The notes: a model not told the origin generated them from the letters alone. DNA of 64,000 nucleotides from Ruminococcus sp. (GCA_021199375.1 JAJQIB010000013.1:1-64000); one strand, 5' to 3'; shown: positions 41,164-50,407, counted from the first letter of the stretch. Program-made: numbers and translations.

Positions 41164-42855
41164 TTACCTTTTCTTTAGCTTCTCTTTTACAATATCCTCG
41201 GTGATGCCAAACTCCTTAAAGATTTCACTTGCCCTACTTGTGTGTGTAGGTGCGCCCTTTACTATCTTATATTTTCGCTCGCCTGTGCTTTCGTCAACTG
41301 ATGCCACAAGACTTTCGAGCCTAGATCTTATGCGTGAATCCTCATTCATCTCGTCTACCCTTCTTGCTACGTCTAAAAGATGCGTTGCAAAAAGTCCTCT
41401 AACACCTATCATACAGAAAATCTTGACAAGCTCGGTAGCAGCGTCGGTGCACTCCTGAGGAGTGGTGCTTTGAATCGATTCGTTCATAAGCAGCAGACTG
41501 TTATCGGTGATGGTGTCAGAGATACGCTTAAACTCCTTAATTTCAGTGGTGAAGCGACTGGAGTTTATTCCCGTTTGCTCCTCCTTCGGAAAATGGGTGT
41601 AGATAAAATCTACAAGCGACAGCTCACAAACGCTTGCGGGAACATATAGTCCGGTCTGTGCCATAATCTGACATATTCCCACCGCTCGCAAAAAGGTGGT
41701 CTTGCCGCCGTTGTTCGCCCCCGTTATTATGTAAAAGCGCGCCTTATCGTCAAAGTCTATGTCGTTTGTGACAACATCCCTTTGCTCCTTGTGTCTGAGG
41801 TTGAAAAGCCTGCATTCAGTAAAATACACAAGATCAAATATCCCCTCAATATGTGCCCTTCTGTCATCCTTAGGCAGTATTTTTGGACGGCACATATCAA
41901 GCCCTACGCTTTTACATAGGTCTATAAGCTTAACCGCTCCCACATAAAATTCAAGCTGATATTCAAGTGCGAACAAATCCTCCGGACTAATCTTTTGATA
42001 TTCACGCAATGCCTTGTCAATAGCGTCGATATATCCGTCAGTCAAAAAATCAAGCTGATCAAAAAGCTCCTTGTCCGTAATGCTTACAAGCTTTGACTCG
42101 CCGACATCGTTATCCTCATAACGGTTCTTCATGGTCTTTACAACATTTTCGGGAAATTTTGCACCGTGATAGATTATCTTATCTAAAAGCGATGGCTTAA
42201 GCTCGTAGGGATCGCTCGACCAGCTTACAATGCCTGCTGAGTAGGGCACTAATCTGTCATCTAAATTTATCGCTACGGTAACAGAGCGTATTCTGTTTTT
42301 TATAGAGTCCTTAAGCTCCGCAATTTCTGACTTTAGCTTTTCGTAATGCTTATCGCCGTACCTTTCGTCAAACCACGCGAAAAGGCGTATCATGCCCTTA
42401 GACTTAATCTCGTCCTTATGCTTGCCGTAAAACTCGTGCATAATCTCAACACATCTAATATACGCCTCAAACGCCTCGATTGCAACATCAAGCTGCTCGA
42501 ACGAGTCGGGCTCGGTGAGCTTATAAAGACTGTGACGATCGTTTTGTGCCATTATGTCGATAACATCCTTGACAACAGACGAAAGCTGTGCTACGTTCAT
42601 GAAGTCCTCAAGAATGTCAAGCCTAAACTCAATCACCTCTTCATCATCGCACACCTGCTTAAAAAGGTTCATAATGCGGTACTGTGAGCGTGGAGCAATG
42701 TACTCAGCCACACGCTCAAGCTCAAGGTTTGAAATGTAGTCGTTAGGATAAGAGTCGAGATTTGCACGGCGTTTTTTTAGCTTTTCAAACTTTTCCTGTG
42801 ACGGATAAAGCAAATCTGCGGTATTAATTGAGCGCTCAATTTCATCATATCTCAT
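41164..42855 (-). CDS. MutS-family ATPase without mismatch-recognition domain
   Basis: A 563-residue MutS-related protein. The N-terminal half is a helical core/lever-like region. The ATPase is at about 350-540: Walker A T-G-A-N-N-G-G-K-T-T-F-L, Walker B region L-L-L-M-N-E-S, and A-T-H-L-L-D near 480. The MutS1 mismatch-binding domain and the MutS2 Smr endonuclease are both absent, so it belongs to one of the uncharacterised MutS-like groups (MutS4/5-like). The ATG at 42853-42855 overlaps the stop of the upstream membrane gene (ATGA); a TTG at 42894 is an alternative. Confidence 0.8.
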   Translation of the reverse strand: MRYDEIERSINTADLLYPSQEKFEKLKKRRANLDSYPNDYISNLELERVAEYIAPRSQYRIMNLFKQVCDDEEVIEFRLDILEDFMNVAQLSSVVKDVIDIMAQNDRHSLYKLTEPDSFEQLDVAIEAFEAYIRCVEIMHEFYGKHKDEIKSKGMIRLFAWFDERYGDKHYEKLKSEIAELKDSIKNRIRSVTVAINLDDRLVPYSAGIVSWSSDPYELKPSLLDKIIYHGAKFPENVVKTMKNRYEDNDVGESKLVSITDKELFDQLDFLTDGYIDAIDKALREYQKISPEDLFALEYQLEFYVGAVKLIDLCKSVGLDMCRPKILPKDDRRAHIEGIFDLVYFTECRLFNLRHKEQRDVVTNDIDFDDKARFYIITGANNGGKTTFLRAVGICQIMAQTGLYVPASVCELSLVDFIYTHFPKEEQTGINSSRFTTEIKEFKRISDTITDNSLLLMNESIQSTTPQECTDAATELVKIFCMIGVRGLFATHLLDVARRVDEMNEDSRIRSRLESLVASVDESTGERKYKIVKGAPTHTSRASEIFKEFGITEDIVKEKLKKR

Positions 42856-43457
42856 TTTTTGTTTGATTTCCTGCCTTTCCCTTTGCCGCTCCAATAATCG
42901 GGCGGATTACGATAAATATCTACCAGCCTTCGTGTGAAAAAAATATAAACCGCCGCCTGTAAAAGACAAGCCATGACAGCACTGATTCTTGCTGTCAGAA
43001 GATAGCCTTCATAACGCCTATCAAGCATATTAAGCCTGTTTTGACGCATAGACGGCGTTTCGTTTTTTATGTACGCATCCTTTATTGCATATGAAAGCGC
43101 ACTTGATAAAAAGGGCTCAAGCCTATAAAGCAGATAAACCGTATCCGCCGTACTTATTATTATCATGACTATGGCAAATGCCGTGTAAAAGCGGCGCTCA
43201 CGTCCTGCCCTTAGCGAGTACTCATATCGGCGCAAAAGATTGGTATTATGAACCGCCATAAGCGAAGTAAACACCGACATAGCAGCCGCACAAATAATGG
43301 GCACTATAATAAACATGGGAAGAATAGACTCGTCAGCGCTTATCTCGATTTTATCAAGCTGCATTAAAAGCAAGAGGTTTATAAGAAACGAAAACGCTCC
43401 AGCCTCAATAAGCATTCTGGATATAAATTTTTGCGCATATTTTCTATTGCTTTTCAT
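42852..43457 (-). CDS. Four-helix integral membrane protein
   Basis: A 201-residue membrane protein of unknown function. Hydrophobic segments lie at about 17-35, 47-68, 95-115 and 157-178. The N-terminal tail and C-terminus are basic (K-G-K-G-R-K-S-N-K-K). It is translationally coupled to the MutS-like ATPase gene by a 4-nt overlap, which suggests a joint function that I cannot name. The start at 43455-43457 is the ATG nearest to gaag; a GTG at 43475 is possible. Confidence 0.6.
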   Translation of the reverse strand: MKSNRKYAQKFISRMLIEAGAFSFLINLLLLMQLDKIEISADESILPMFIIVPIICAAAMSVFTSLMAVHNTNLLRRYEYSLRAGRERRFYTAFAIVMIIISTADTVYLLYRLEPFLSSALSYAIKDAYIKNETPSMRQNRLNMLDRRYEGYLLTARISAVMACLLQAAVYIFFTRRLVDIYRNPPDYWSGKGKGRKSNKK

Positions 43458-43564
43458 AATTTTCTTCACACTCACTTAGCAAAGTGCTCTGCTTCATGCA
43501 TTTATTATACCACAAACAAGCTAGGTTGTCAATGAGATGAAACGGGTAAAGGAGGGATTGATGC

Positions 43565-43593
43565 TTGACAAAGGGCGAAAATTTTTGTATACT
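43565..43593 (+). promoter_or_regulatory. Upstream (basal) promoter of the two-component operon
   Basis: TTGACA (43565-43570), 17-bp spacer, TATACT (43588-43593). Confidence 0.65.
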
Positions 43594-43611
43594 GTAAAAA
43601 AAGATTTTTGC

Positions 43612-43644
43612 TCTAATCATATTCTAATCTTTTAAGACTATACT
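43612..43644 (+). promoter_or_regulatory. TCTAAT direct repeats and -10 before the response regulator
   Basis: TCTAATC at 43612-43618 and again at 43623-43629, an 11-bp period, with TATACT (43639-43644) starting 16 bp after the second repeat start. There is no -35 hexamer, as in activator-dependent promoters. The identical arrangement is found at 45824-45856. Confidence 0.7.
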
Positions 43645-43674
43645 GAAATAAAAAGTAAAGAGGTGTGTTTTTTT

Positions 43675-44355
43675 ATGAGAATACTTTTAGCAGAGGACGA
43701 AAGGGATTTAAACCGAATTATTGCGCAAAAACTCACGCTTGACGGATACAGCATCGACACCTGCTTTGACGGCAAGGAGGCTATAGACATTCTTTCATAT
43801 ACCGATTATGACGGCGTTATACTTGATATAATGATGCCTAGGGCGGACGGATTTGCGGTGCTTAGGTATTTAAGGGACAATGGCAAGGACACGCCTGTGC
43901 TTTTTTTGACGGCAAAGGATAGTGTGGATGACAGGGTTAAGGGTCTTGACAGCGGAGCTAACGATTACCTTGTAAAGCCCTTTTCGTTTGAGGAGCTTTC
44001 TGCCAGAATTCGGGCAATGACAAGAACGGCTCACGGAATTTCTAAAAACATACTTAAGGTCGCAGATCTTGAAATGGACTGTGCGAGCAAGCGAGTTACC
44101 AGAGGACAAAGGGAGATAATTCTATCGGCAAAGGAGTATGCTCTATTAGAATACCTTATGTACAATGCGGGGATTGTGCTGACACGCGAAAAAATCGAGG
44201 ATCACATCTGGAATTACGACTACGAGGGCGGCACTAACGTTGTGGATGTGTACATAAGCTATCTTAGACGAAAAATTGACAGCGGATATGACAATAAGCT
44301 TATACACACGGTAAGAGGTCACGGATATGTAATTCGGGAAAGCGAGAAGAAATGA
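43675..44355 (+). CDS. OmpR/PhoB-family response regulator
   Basis: DNA-binding response regulator of 226 residues. The receiver domain has the acidic pocket A-E-D-E (7-9), phosphoacceptor Asp51 in V-I-L-D-I-M-M-P, and Lys in L-V-K-P. The C-terminal winged helix (L-S-A-K-E-Y-A-L-L-E-Y-L...V-D-V-Y-I-S-Y-L-R-R-K-I) is complete. I chose the ATG at 43675 by its gaggtg SD. It overlaps the kinase gene by 4 nt. The direct repeats in front of it suggest autoregulation, and the PepSY gene has the same repeats. Confidence 0.95.
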   Translation: MRILLAEDERDLNRIIAQKLTLDGYSIDTCFDGKEAIDILSYTDYDGVILDIMMPRADGFAVLRYLRDNGKDTPVLFLTAKDSVDDRVKGLDSGANDYLVKPFSFEELSARIRAMTRTAHGISKNILKVADLEMDCASKRVTRGQREIILSAKEYALLEYLMYNAGIVLTREKIEDHIWNYDYEGGTNVVDVYISYLRRKIDSGYDNKLIHTVRGHGYVIRESEKK

Positions 44356-45758
44356 AAAAGGGATTAAGCGCAAGAGCAAAAATTACTCTTTGGTTTTCTG
44401 TCGCAATGATACTGATTGTGCTGCTTACATACGCTCTTATCTTTTTAGTTAATCGTCAGGTTATTCAAAAGACAATTCGAGATAACCTAATAGAAACGGT
44501 AGAAAACAATGTCGATGAAATTGAGTTTTACAAGTACATCAGCAAAGAGGATTTTGATAAGGATATCGACTACTACATTCAGTACGGCGATGGATATCTT
44601 GAAATAGATGACGATTTTTTGGACGAGGTCAATCAGGTGTACACGGCTCTTTATACCACGGACGGTGAATTTGTCTACGGAGAAAACATAGCTGCATCCG
44701 CAACTGCTTCGCTTTCATTTGTAAACGTAAGCGTTCAGGAGGCTGATGTTGACGGCGAGCTTTATTATGTATATGATAAAAGGCTTGATGCCGAAGGACT
44801 TGAGGGGCTTTGGCTAAGAGGTACGGTTTCGGAATCTCAGGGTGAGCAGAGCCTTACAGCTACGGCACGCATAGCGCTGATAATACTGCCGAGCCTTGTG
44901 GTTATTGCGATTATCGGCGGATTTTTATTTGCAAGACGAGTGCTTTCACCGATAAATAAAATTTCGCTTGCGGCGGCTAAGATAAGACAAGGAGATGACC
45001 TAAAGCAGCGCATTGAAATAGGTGAAGGAAATGACGAGCTTCACGCACTTGCCGAGCAGTTTAACGATATGTTCTCACGCCTTGACGATTCCTTTACAGC
45101 ACAGCAGCAATTTGTATCTGACGCATCTCACGAGCTTAGGACTCCGGTAGCGGTAATGCTCTCGCAGTGTGAGCTTAGCAGACAGTGCGGTGGCGGAGAG
45201 CTTTCGGAGGATATGCAGGTGATTGAGCGTCAGGCAAGGAAGATGAACAGGCTAATAAACGATATGCTAAGCTTTACACGAATGGAGCTTACTCCTGAGC
45301 GGTACACATTCGAACGATTGAGCCTATCCAAGCTAAGCGAGTCGATCTGCTTTGATATGTCGCTTATAAAGGAAAACGATATTACGCTTGAATATACGAT
45401 AGAGGATGATATTTATATAAACGCGAACCGTGAGCTTATGACGGGTCTAATTACAAATCTTATATCAAATGCCTACCGCTACGGCAAGCATGGCGGACAC
45501 ATTTGGGTGAGTCTTAAAAGCGATGATAAAAAAGCCTATCTTACAGTTAAGGATGATGGAATCGGAATTGATGAGAAGGAGCTTAAAAATATTTTCAAGC
45601 GCTTTTATCAAACCGACTCATCAAGAAATGGAGCAGGAACGGGACTTGGACTCGCTATTGTTAAGGAGATAGCAGCCCTGCACTCAGGAGAAATATCGGT
45701 TCAAAGTGAGCCTAATGTAGGAAGCGAATTTACCTTTTCGATAGATAAGCTTAAATAA
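44352..45758 (+). CDS. Sensor histidine kinase
   Basis: Membrane sensor of 468 residues. Membrane helices at about 12-33 and 173-194 enclose an extracytoplasmic sensor of about 140 residues. A HAMP domain (about 195-247) precedes HisKA with phosphoacceptor His260 in D-A-S-H-E-L-R-T-P. The HATPase_c domain follows (N box near 375; D-D-G-I-G-I and G-T-G-L-G-L-A-I-V). The domain order is classical and nothing is missing. It is the cognate partner of the regulator it overlaps. Confidence 0.95.
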   Translation: MKKGLSARAKITLWFSVAMILIVLLTYALIFLVNRQVIQKTIRDNLIETVENNVDEIEFYKYISKEDFDKDIDYYIQYGDGYLEIDDDFLDEVNQVYTALYTTDGEFVYGENIAASATASLSFVNVSVQEADVDGELYYVYDKRLDAEGLEGLWLRGTVSESQGEQSLTATARIALIILPSLVVIAIIGGFLFARRVLSPINKISLAAAKIRQGDDLKQRIEIGEGNDELHALAEQFNDMFSRLDDSFTAQQQFVSDASHELRTPVAVMLSQCELSRQCGGGELSEDMQVIERQARKMNRLINDMLSFTRMELTPERYTFERLSLSKLSESICFDMSLIKENDITLEYTIEDDIYINANRELMTGLITNLISNAYRYGKHGGHIWVSLKSDDKKAYLTVKDDGIGIDEKELKNIFKRFYQTDSSRNGAGTGLGLAIVKEIAALHSGEISVQSEPNVGSEFTFSIDKLK

Positions 45759-45763
45759 ACATC

Positions 45764-45797
45764 TCGCCGTGCTAAAAGGGTACGGCGAAATTTTTTT
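45764..45797 (+). terminator. Terminator of the two-component operon
   Basis: Stem tcgccgt/acggcga (45764-45770, 45782-45788), then T7. Confidence 0.88.
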
Positions 45798-45823
45798 AGA
45801 AAAACTCAAAAAAATTTTTTCCT

Positions 45824-45856
45824 TCTAATAATCCTCTAATCTTTATTTGGTATACT
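45824..45856 (+). promoter_or_regulatory. TCTAAT direct repeats and -10 before the PepSY gene
   Basis: TCTAAT (45824-45829) and TCTAATC (45835-45841), an 11-bp period, with TATACT (45851-45856) 16 bp after the second repeat start. The geometry is the same as at 43612-43644. Confidence 0.7.
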
Positions 45857-45913
45857 GTTATTAAAGAAAAGCAACAGGAACCAAAACCAACACCAAAAAA
45901 GGAGGATACTGTT

Positions 45914-47377
45914 ATGACTAATATTATTAAGACTTGTTTTTCGACAACTAAAAGAAGGGTTATCTCAATCATCTGTATTGCCATAGCGGCATCACTGCTC
46001 GGCACGACTACAGCTTATGCGGTTTCATATACGACCGCAATCGGAAAGGAAGCGGCTGAGTACTACGCATACGCAGATGCGGGTGTAGATCCCGCGGCGG
46101 TAGAATATGTAGTATGCGAATTCGAGCTTGAGGACGGCACATTTGTATACGATATTGAATTCACATCAGATGGAAATGAGTACGAATACTGGATTAAAGC
46201 CAGTGACGGAACGGTATTAAAAAAGGAAGCTGACATTGTCAAGCTTGAAAGCAGTGCTCAGGCTAAGACCTCGGAATCTTCAATCACTCTTGATGAGGCT
46301 AAGGCTATAGCCCTTGAGGATGCAAATGTAGCAGAAGGCGAAATTACCATTACAGAGTCTAAGCTTGAGTATGAGGATTCAATGTCGATCTACACGATAG
46401 AATTCTTTGATTCAGATACCGAATACGAATACGAAATAAATGCGACAACAGGCGAGATTTACTCAAAATCTATAGAAACCAAGATTTCGACGACAACAAC
46501 CACGGCTGTTACTACTGAAAGCGTGACTACAATAACGCTTGATGAGGCTAAGGAAATTGCGCTTGATAACGCTTCTCTTAACGAATCAGACGTAGCATTT
46601 ACAAAGACAAAATCTGATACAGAGGATGGCGTAGCGGTTTACGAAATTGAGTTTAACACATCTACAAAGGAATACGAATACACTATTCGTGCAACTGACG
46701 GCAAGGTAATTGAAAAAAGCGTTGAGGCTATAGAAGCTATAACTACCTCTGCACCCACCACCGATACATCCTCTGAACAAACCTCAAAGAGTACATCTTC
46801 TCAAAATGAAAGCACTGTGGCGGCTGAAAGCAAAGCTACTACAACGACTGTGGTAAGCGAGCAAATTATCGTGTCGCAAGAGGCTGATACAGCATCCGTT
46901 AGCGAGCAGGCTACGCAGACTACTTCGATAACGCTTGACAAGGCAAAGACTATAGCGCTTGCGGACGCATCGCTTTCGCAGTCGGAGGTTACCTTCACAA
47001 AGGCTAAATCGGATATGGATGACGGTGTTGCGGTTTACGACATTGAATTTAACACCTCTACAAAAGAGTACGAGTACGAAATTCGAGCGACTGACGGAAT
47101 GATAATCGACAAAAGTGTAGAACAGCTTGAAACAGCTAACACTACGGCTAACACTTCATCGAGTACGGAAACGATAACGCTTGACAGAGCTAAGCAGATT
47201 GCCCTTGACAAGGCTGGCTTGAGCGAATCACAGGTGACCTTTGAAAAGGCTAAGCTTGACGAGGACGATGGTATTATGGTGTACGAGATAGAGTTTAGAT
47301 TTGGAAACAAGGAGTACGAATGCACGGTAAACGCATCAAACGGAAATATTTTAGAGTATGAGGTTGATGACGACTGA
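45914..47377 (+). CDS. Secreted or anchored protein with five PepSY repeats
   Basis: A 487-residue protein. A hydrophobic N-terminal segment (about 15-37) is a signal or anchor. Five PepSY-type units follow: a diverged first one (about 40-105) and four regular ones, each starting I-T-L-D-x-A-K-x-I-A-L near 117, 200, 338 and 418. Thr/Ser-rich linkers separate them. PepSY domains occur in inhibitors or sensors of extracellular proteins. The gene has its own SD (aaaggagg) and terminator. It is probably a target of the adjacent two-component system, because both promoters have the same repeats. Confidence 0.85.
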   Translation: MTNIIKTCFSTTKRRVISIICIAIAASLLGTTTAYAVSYTTAIGKEAAEYYAYADAGVDPAAVEYVVCEFELEDGTFVYDIEFTSDGNEYEYWIKASDGTVLKKEADIVKLESSAQAKTSESSITLDEAKAIALEDANVAEGEITITESKLEYEDSMSIYTIEFFDSDTEYEYEINATTGEIYSKSIETKISTTTTTAVTTESVTTITLDEAKEIALDNASLNESDVAFTKTKSDTEDGVAVYEIEFNTSTKEYEYTIRATDGKVIEKSVEAIEAITTSAPTTDTSSEQTSKSTSSQNESTVAAESKATTTTVVSEQIIVSQEADTASVSEQATQTTSITLDKAKTIALADASLSQSEVTFTKAKSDMDDGVAVYDIEFNTSTKEYEYEIRATDGMIIDKSVEQLETANTTANTSSSTETITLDRAKQIALDKAGLSESQVTFEKAKLDEDDGIMVYEIEFRFGNKEYECTVNASNGNILEYEVDDD

Positions 47378-47396
47378 TTACAAAAAAAGTAAAGCA

Positions 47397-47428
47397 AGAG
47401 TGGCTGGGAGAAATCTCAGCCTCTTTTG
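47397..47428 (+). terminator. Terminator of the PepSY gene
   Basis: Imperfect stem of gagtggctgggag with ctcagcctct (47398-47424), ending in T4. Confidence 0.7.
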
Positions 47429-47490
47429 TGCAATTTAGATAATAGGACGATTCTGCTATTGTGAAAGACTGCCAAAAATATAATTTATAC

Positions 47491-47519
47491 TTGACAAGGC
47501 TTTTATTCGGTGCTATACT
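47491..47519 (+). promoter_or_regulatory. Sigma-A promoter of the GntR/ABC operon
   Basis: TTGACA (47491-47496), 17-bp spacer, TATACT (47514-47519). Confidence 0.8.
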
Positions 47520-47520
47520 A

Positions 47521-47549
47521 TAAGTGTACTAGTTCACATAGTACACTTA
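47521..47549 (+). promoter_or_regulatory. Operator palindrome for the GntR repressor
   Basis: Perfect 10-bp arms TAAGTGTACT (47521-47530) and AGTACACTTA (47540-47549) around a 9-bp centre. They sit on the predicted transcription start, so bound repressor would block initiation. This is the usual position for YtrA-type autoregulators. Confidence 0.8.
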
Positions 47550-47569
47550 CATGAAAGGAGCGTGAGGGC

Positions 47570-47950
47570 TTGATAACGATAGATGTCACCGGACGAGTGC
47601 CTATTTATGAGCAGATTTGCAAAAGCATCTGCTCTGAAATATCAAAGGGCATACTAAAGGAAAATGACAAAATTCCATCTGCAAGGGCGCTTGCTAAGGA
47701 GCTTGGAATAAATCCCAACACCATCGCAAAGGCGTATGCTGCTTTAGAGCGGGATGGAATTATCTATTCAGTTGCAGGAAGGGGCTGCTTTGTGGCTGAG
47801 CATGGCGGCATGGTAGGCGAGCGACTAACCTACGACTTTAAGCAAAAGACCATTGAGGCTCTTGAGGCAGGGGTTGACGCTGACACGCTTATAGAAATTG
47901 TAAGGCAGCAGGCTAAATGTTTGGAGGAAAAGAATAATGGAGAAATTTAA
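47570..47950 (+). CDS. GntR-family (YtrA type) transcription regulator
   Basis: A 126-residue repressor with an N-terminal winged helix (P-I-Y-E-Q-I...I-P-S-A-R-A-L-A-K-E-L-G-I-N-P-N-T-I-A-K-A-Y) and only a short C-terminal dimerisation tail, the YtrA subfamily. It has a TTG start at 47570-47572 with aaaggag upstream. It overlaps the permease gene by 14 nt and is behind a perfect operator. YtrA-type regulators usually control the ABC exporters they precede, often in response to cell-wall antibiotics. Confidence 0.92.
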   Translation: MITIDVTGRVPIYEQICKSICSEISKGILKENDKIPSARALAKELGINPNTIAKAYAALERDGIIYSVAGRGCFVAEHGGMVGERLTYDFKQKTIEALEAGVDADTLIEIVRQQAKCLEEKNNGEI

Positions 47951-49466
47951 GACAATCAATCGTGCGGCGTTGGCACAGCTAAGAACGCAAAAGAGGTTTA
48001 TGATGATAATAAACATACTTCTTGCGCTAGGTGCAGCTATTTATATCTTTTGCGGCTCTATCCATAATTCAGAGAGTGAAATACTCTATAGCAGCCTACT
48101 CACTGTAAATTTAGGCGTGGCTTTCTTTTGGGCTTGTGCGATTTTGGGAGCTTTTGGAGTCATCGGAGTGTTTCACGATTTGTATAATCTACAGCTTTGC
48201 GATACCGAGCATGCTACACCTCTTAGCTCGTCCTCACTTTTTTATTCAAAGCTTCTTACAGTGGCATATCTTCACATTCTGCCGATGATTTTTTGGACGT
48301 CTATTGCGACCATTGCCACAGCGATCATCAGCAATGTAAGCACGAACATAACGGTGCTTTTGCCACAGCTTTTGCTTGCGACTATTGCGGGTGCGCTTTT
48401 TACAGATGCAATAGCAGTAGTAACAGTATGCTCATGTGGAACCTTTGCGGAAAGCATTTATCTTTCGCTTATTATGACGGCGTGCATTAGCCTTTTGCCG
48501 TATCTTACATATTCAAACATCTTGACACGTTGGACATATTTAGATTGGTTGAGCGATAAGCTGATATTCTCATGCTGGAGCTGGTCGTTTATATTCTCTA
48601 ATCTTTCTAACAGCAAAATTTTCATAACGCTTACGCTTAGCTGTATTATATCTATAGCTGTAATGCTACTGGCGGTATTTATCTACAAAAGGCGAGATGC
48701 AACCAGCGTAGGGTCACCGATTGTATTTCGTCCCTACTATGAAATTCTACTGGTTCTTTGCGTGTTCACCGCCTGTGCCGAGGGATTCTTTAATGAATCG
48801 TGCGGAGTTATTATAGGCGTTAGTGTAATGCTGTATCTTGCGGTAAATCTCATTTTAAGCAGAACCAAAGCCACGCTTAAAAGCGTAATGGTTTGGCGGC
48901 TGCTTAAGTATGTTGCAGGTGTTGCAGCTTGCGTGGTATTTGCCGCAGGGTCTTACTTCACAGGCGGATTTGGTCTTAGCAGGAGTGGTCCCAAAACAAG
49001 CCTTGACAATTCTGCTATCGACATATTCATTACAAGCAATGACTATAGCGAGGATTATTTAAACGCAGCAAACGCTTTAAACGAGCAGGAAGAGCCAATA
49101 CTACTTGATGACGGCAGAGTAAGAGATGTTTTAAGTATTTATGATAAATATTCATCAGGTGGCAAAAAAACATTCGAAGGCTTTTATAAATCTGTTTTTT
49201 ACGCACAGGAAAATGCCGGAAATGAAAGGAATTTAAAGCTTTCGATGATTATTGAAACTGAGCGCAGCGCTACAAAAAATAAGCTCATAATCTCAAGAGA
49301 TGCTCCATTAGAATTAACTATGCATTACGATGAGGGCGAGCATTTTTACGACTGGATTGTAAGCGAGGTTAATATTAGCATGGAGGACTGTGAAGGGTTT
49401 GAAGAAGAGATTAGCTCACTTGATTATTTGTATGTAGAACCGAAGGGAGATTACGAGGATGATTGA
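47937..49466 (+). CDS. ABC-2 type exporter permease
   Basis: Integral membrane protein of 509 residues with about eight to ten hydrophobic segments between 25 and 355. An extracytoplasmic domain occupies about 355-509, after G-S-Y-F-T-G-G-F. It is the membrane partner of the ATPase that follows (8-nt overlap). The substrate is unknown; YtrA-linked systems often act in antibiotic or envelope stress. Confidence 0.8.
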   Translation: MEKFKTINRAALAQLRTQKRFMMIINILLALGAAIYIFCGSIHNSESEILYSSLLTVNLGVAFFWACAILGAFGVIGVFHDLYNLQLCDTEHATPLSSSSLFYSKLLTVAYLHILPMIFWTSIATIATAIISNVSTNITVLLPQLLLATIAGALFTDAIAVVTVCSCGTFAESIYLSLIMTACISLLPYLTYSNILTRWTYLDWLSDKLIFSCWSWSFIFSNLSNSKIFITLTLSCIISIAVMLLAVFIYKRRDATSVGSPIVFRPYYEILLVLCVFTACAEGFFNESCGVIIGVSVMLYLAVNLILSRTKATLKSVMVWRLLKYVAGVAACVVFAAGSYFTGGFGLSRSGPKTSLDNSAIDIFITSNDYSEDYLNAANALNEQEEPILLDDGRVRDVLSIYDKYSSGGKKTFEGFYKSVFYAQENAGNERNLKLSMIIETERSATKNKLIISRDAPLELTMHYDEGEHFYDWIVSEVNISMEDCEGFEEEISSLDYLYVEPKGDYEDD

Positions 49467-50379
49467 GATACAAAACATATCGATGACATTTAAAAGCAAG
49501 GGCATAGAAAAGGGCGCTGAGGAGGGATTTAAAGCCCTTGACGATGTGTCGCTTGTGATTCCCGATGGGTGTGCTTATGGCTTTTTAGGCTCGAACGGTG
49601 CGGGAAAATCGACGCTTATGCGTATGCTTTGCGGAATATATAAGCCACAATGCGGAAGCATAAAAATTGACGGCGAGGATGTTTATGACAACGAAAATGC
49701 GAAGAAGAAAATCTTCTTTGTGAGCGATGAAACGGTTCAGTTTACAGCATTTACGCTTGACGACCTAAGGAGGTTCTACCAGGGATTTTTCCCAACCTTT
49801 TCATCAAGCAGCTTTGATAGACTTGTTAGCAGGCTAGATCTGCCGCGTGACAAAAAGCTTTCTGAGTTTTCAAAGGGAATGAAGCGTCAGGCGATTGTGA
49901 TTTTAGGGCTTTCCTGCAAGACAAAATATCTTGTGATTGACGAGGCGTTTGACGGACTAGATCCCGCTATGAGGCGAGTGGTTAAGAACATGATTATAGA
50001 TGAGATGCTGGATCAAGAGGCTACTCTAATAGTTTCATCGCATAACGTAGCGGAGATGAACGAGTTTTGTGACCACGCTATGCTTTTGCACAAGGGAAGG
50101 CTTATTCTTTCGGGCGAAATTGACGAGCTAAGGTGCGGATTTTGCAAGGTTCAGCTTGCCAGAAAGGGACGTGCGATTTCACGTGAGGAGATTGAGGACT
50201 GTGGAATTAAAATCATGCAATACAGTCTTTCGGGAAGCATGGTACAGGTAGTAGTTTGTGGTGGTAGCGAGCAAACGCTTAATGCGCTTAAGGGTATAGA
50301 CACCGACTTCACCGAATGTGTGCCAATGACGCTTGAGGAGATATTTATCTACGAAACATCAGCGGAGGAGCGGGAATAG
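49459..50379 (+). CDS. ABC transporter ATP-binding protein
   Basis: Nucleotide-binding subunit of 306 residues. Walker A is G-S-N-G-A-G-K-S-T (about 46-54). The signature-loop region L-S-E-F-S-K-G-M-K-R-Q lies near 138 and deviates from LSGGQ. Walker B is Y-L-V-I-D-E-A-F near 158. The H-loop is S-S-H near 194. The C-terminal 90 residues are typical of exporter NBDs. It is the only ABC ATPase in the accessory part of the window, so it may also serve the nearby orphan permease pairs, but that is speculative. Confidence 0.92.
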   Translation: MIEIQNISMTFKSKGIEKGAEEGFKALDDVSLVIPDGCAYGFLGSNGAGKSTLMRMLCGIYKPQCGSIKIDGEDVYDNENAKKKIFFVSDETVQFTAFTLDDLRRFYQGFFPTFSSSSFDRLVSRLDLPRDKKLSEFSKGMKRQAIVILGLSCKTKYLVIDEAFDGLDPAMRRVVKNMIIDEMLDQEATLIVSSHNVAEMNEFCDHAMLLHKGRLILSGEIDELRCGFCKVQLARKGRAISREEIEDCGIKIMQYSLSGSMVQVVVCGGSEQTLNALKGIDTDFTECVPMTLEEIFIYETSAEERE

Positions 50380-50407
50380 AAGAACATTTGTTCTCCCCTC
50401 TAATTCT

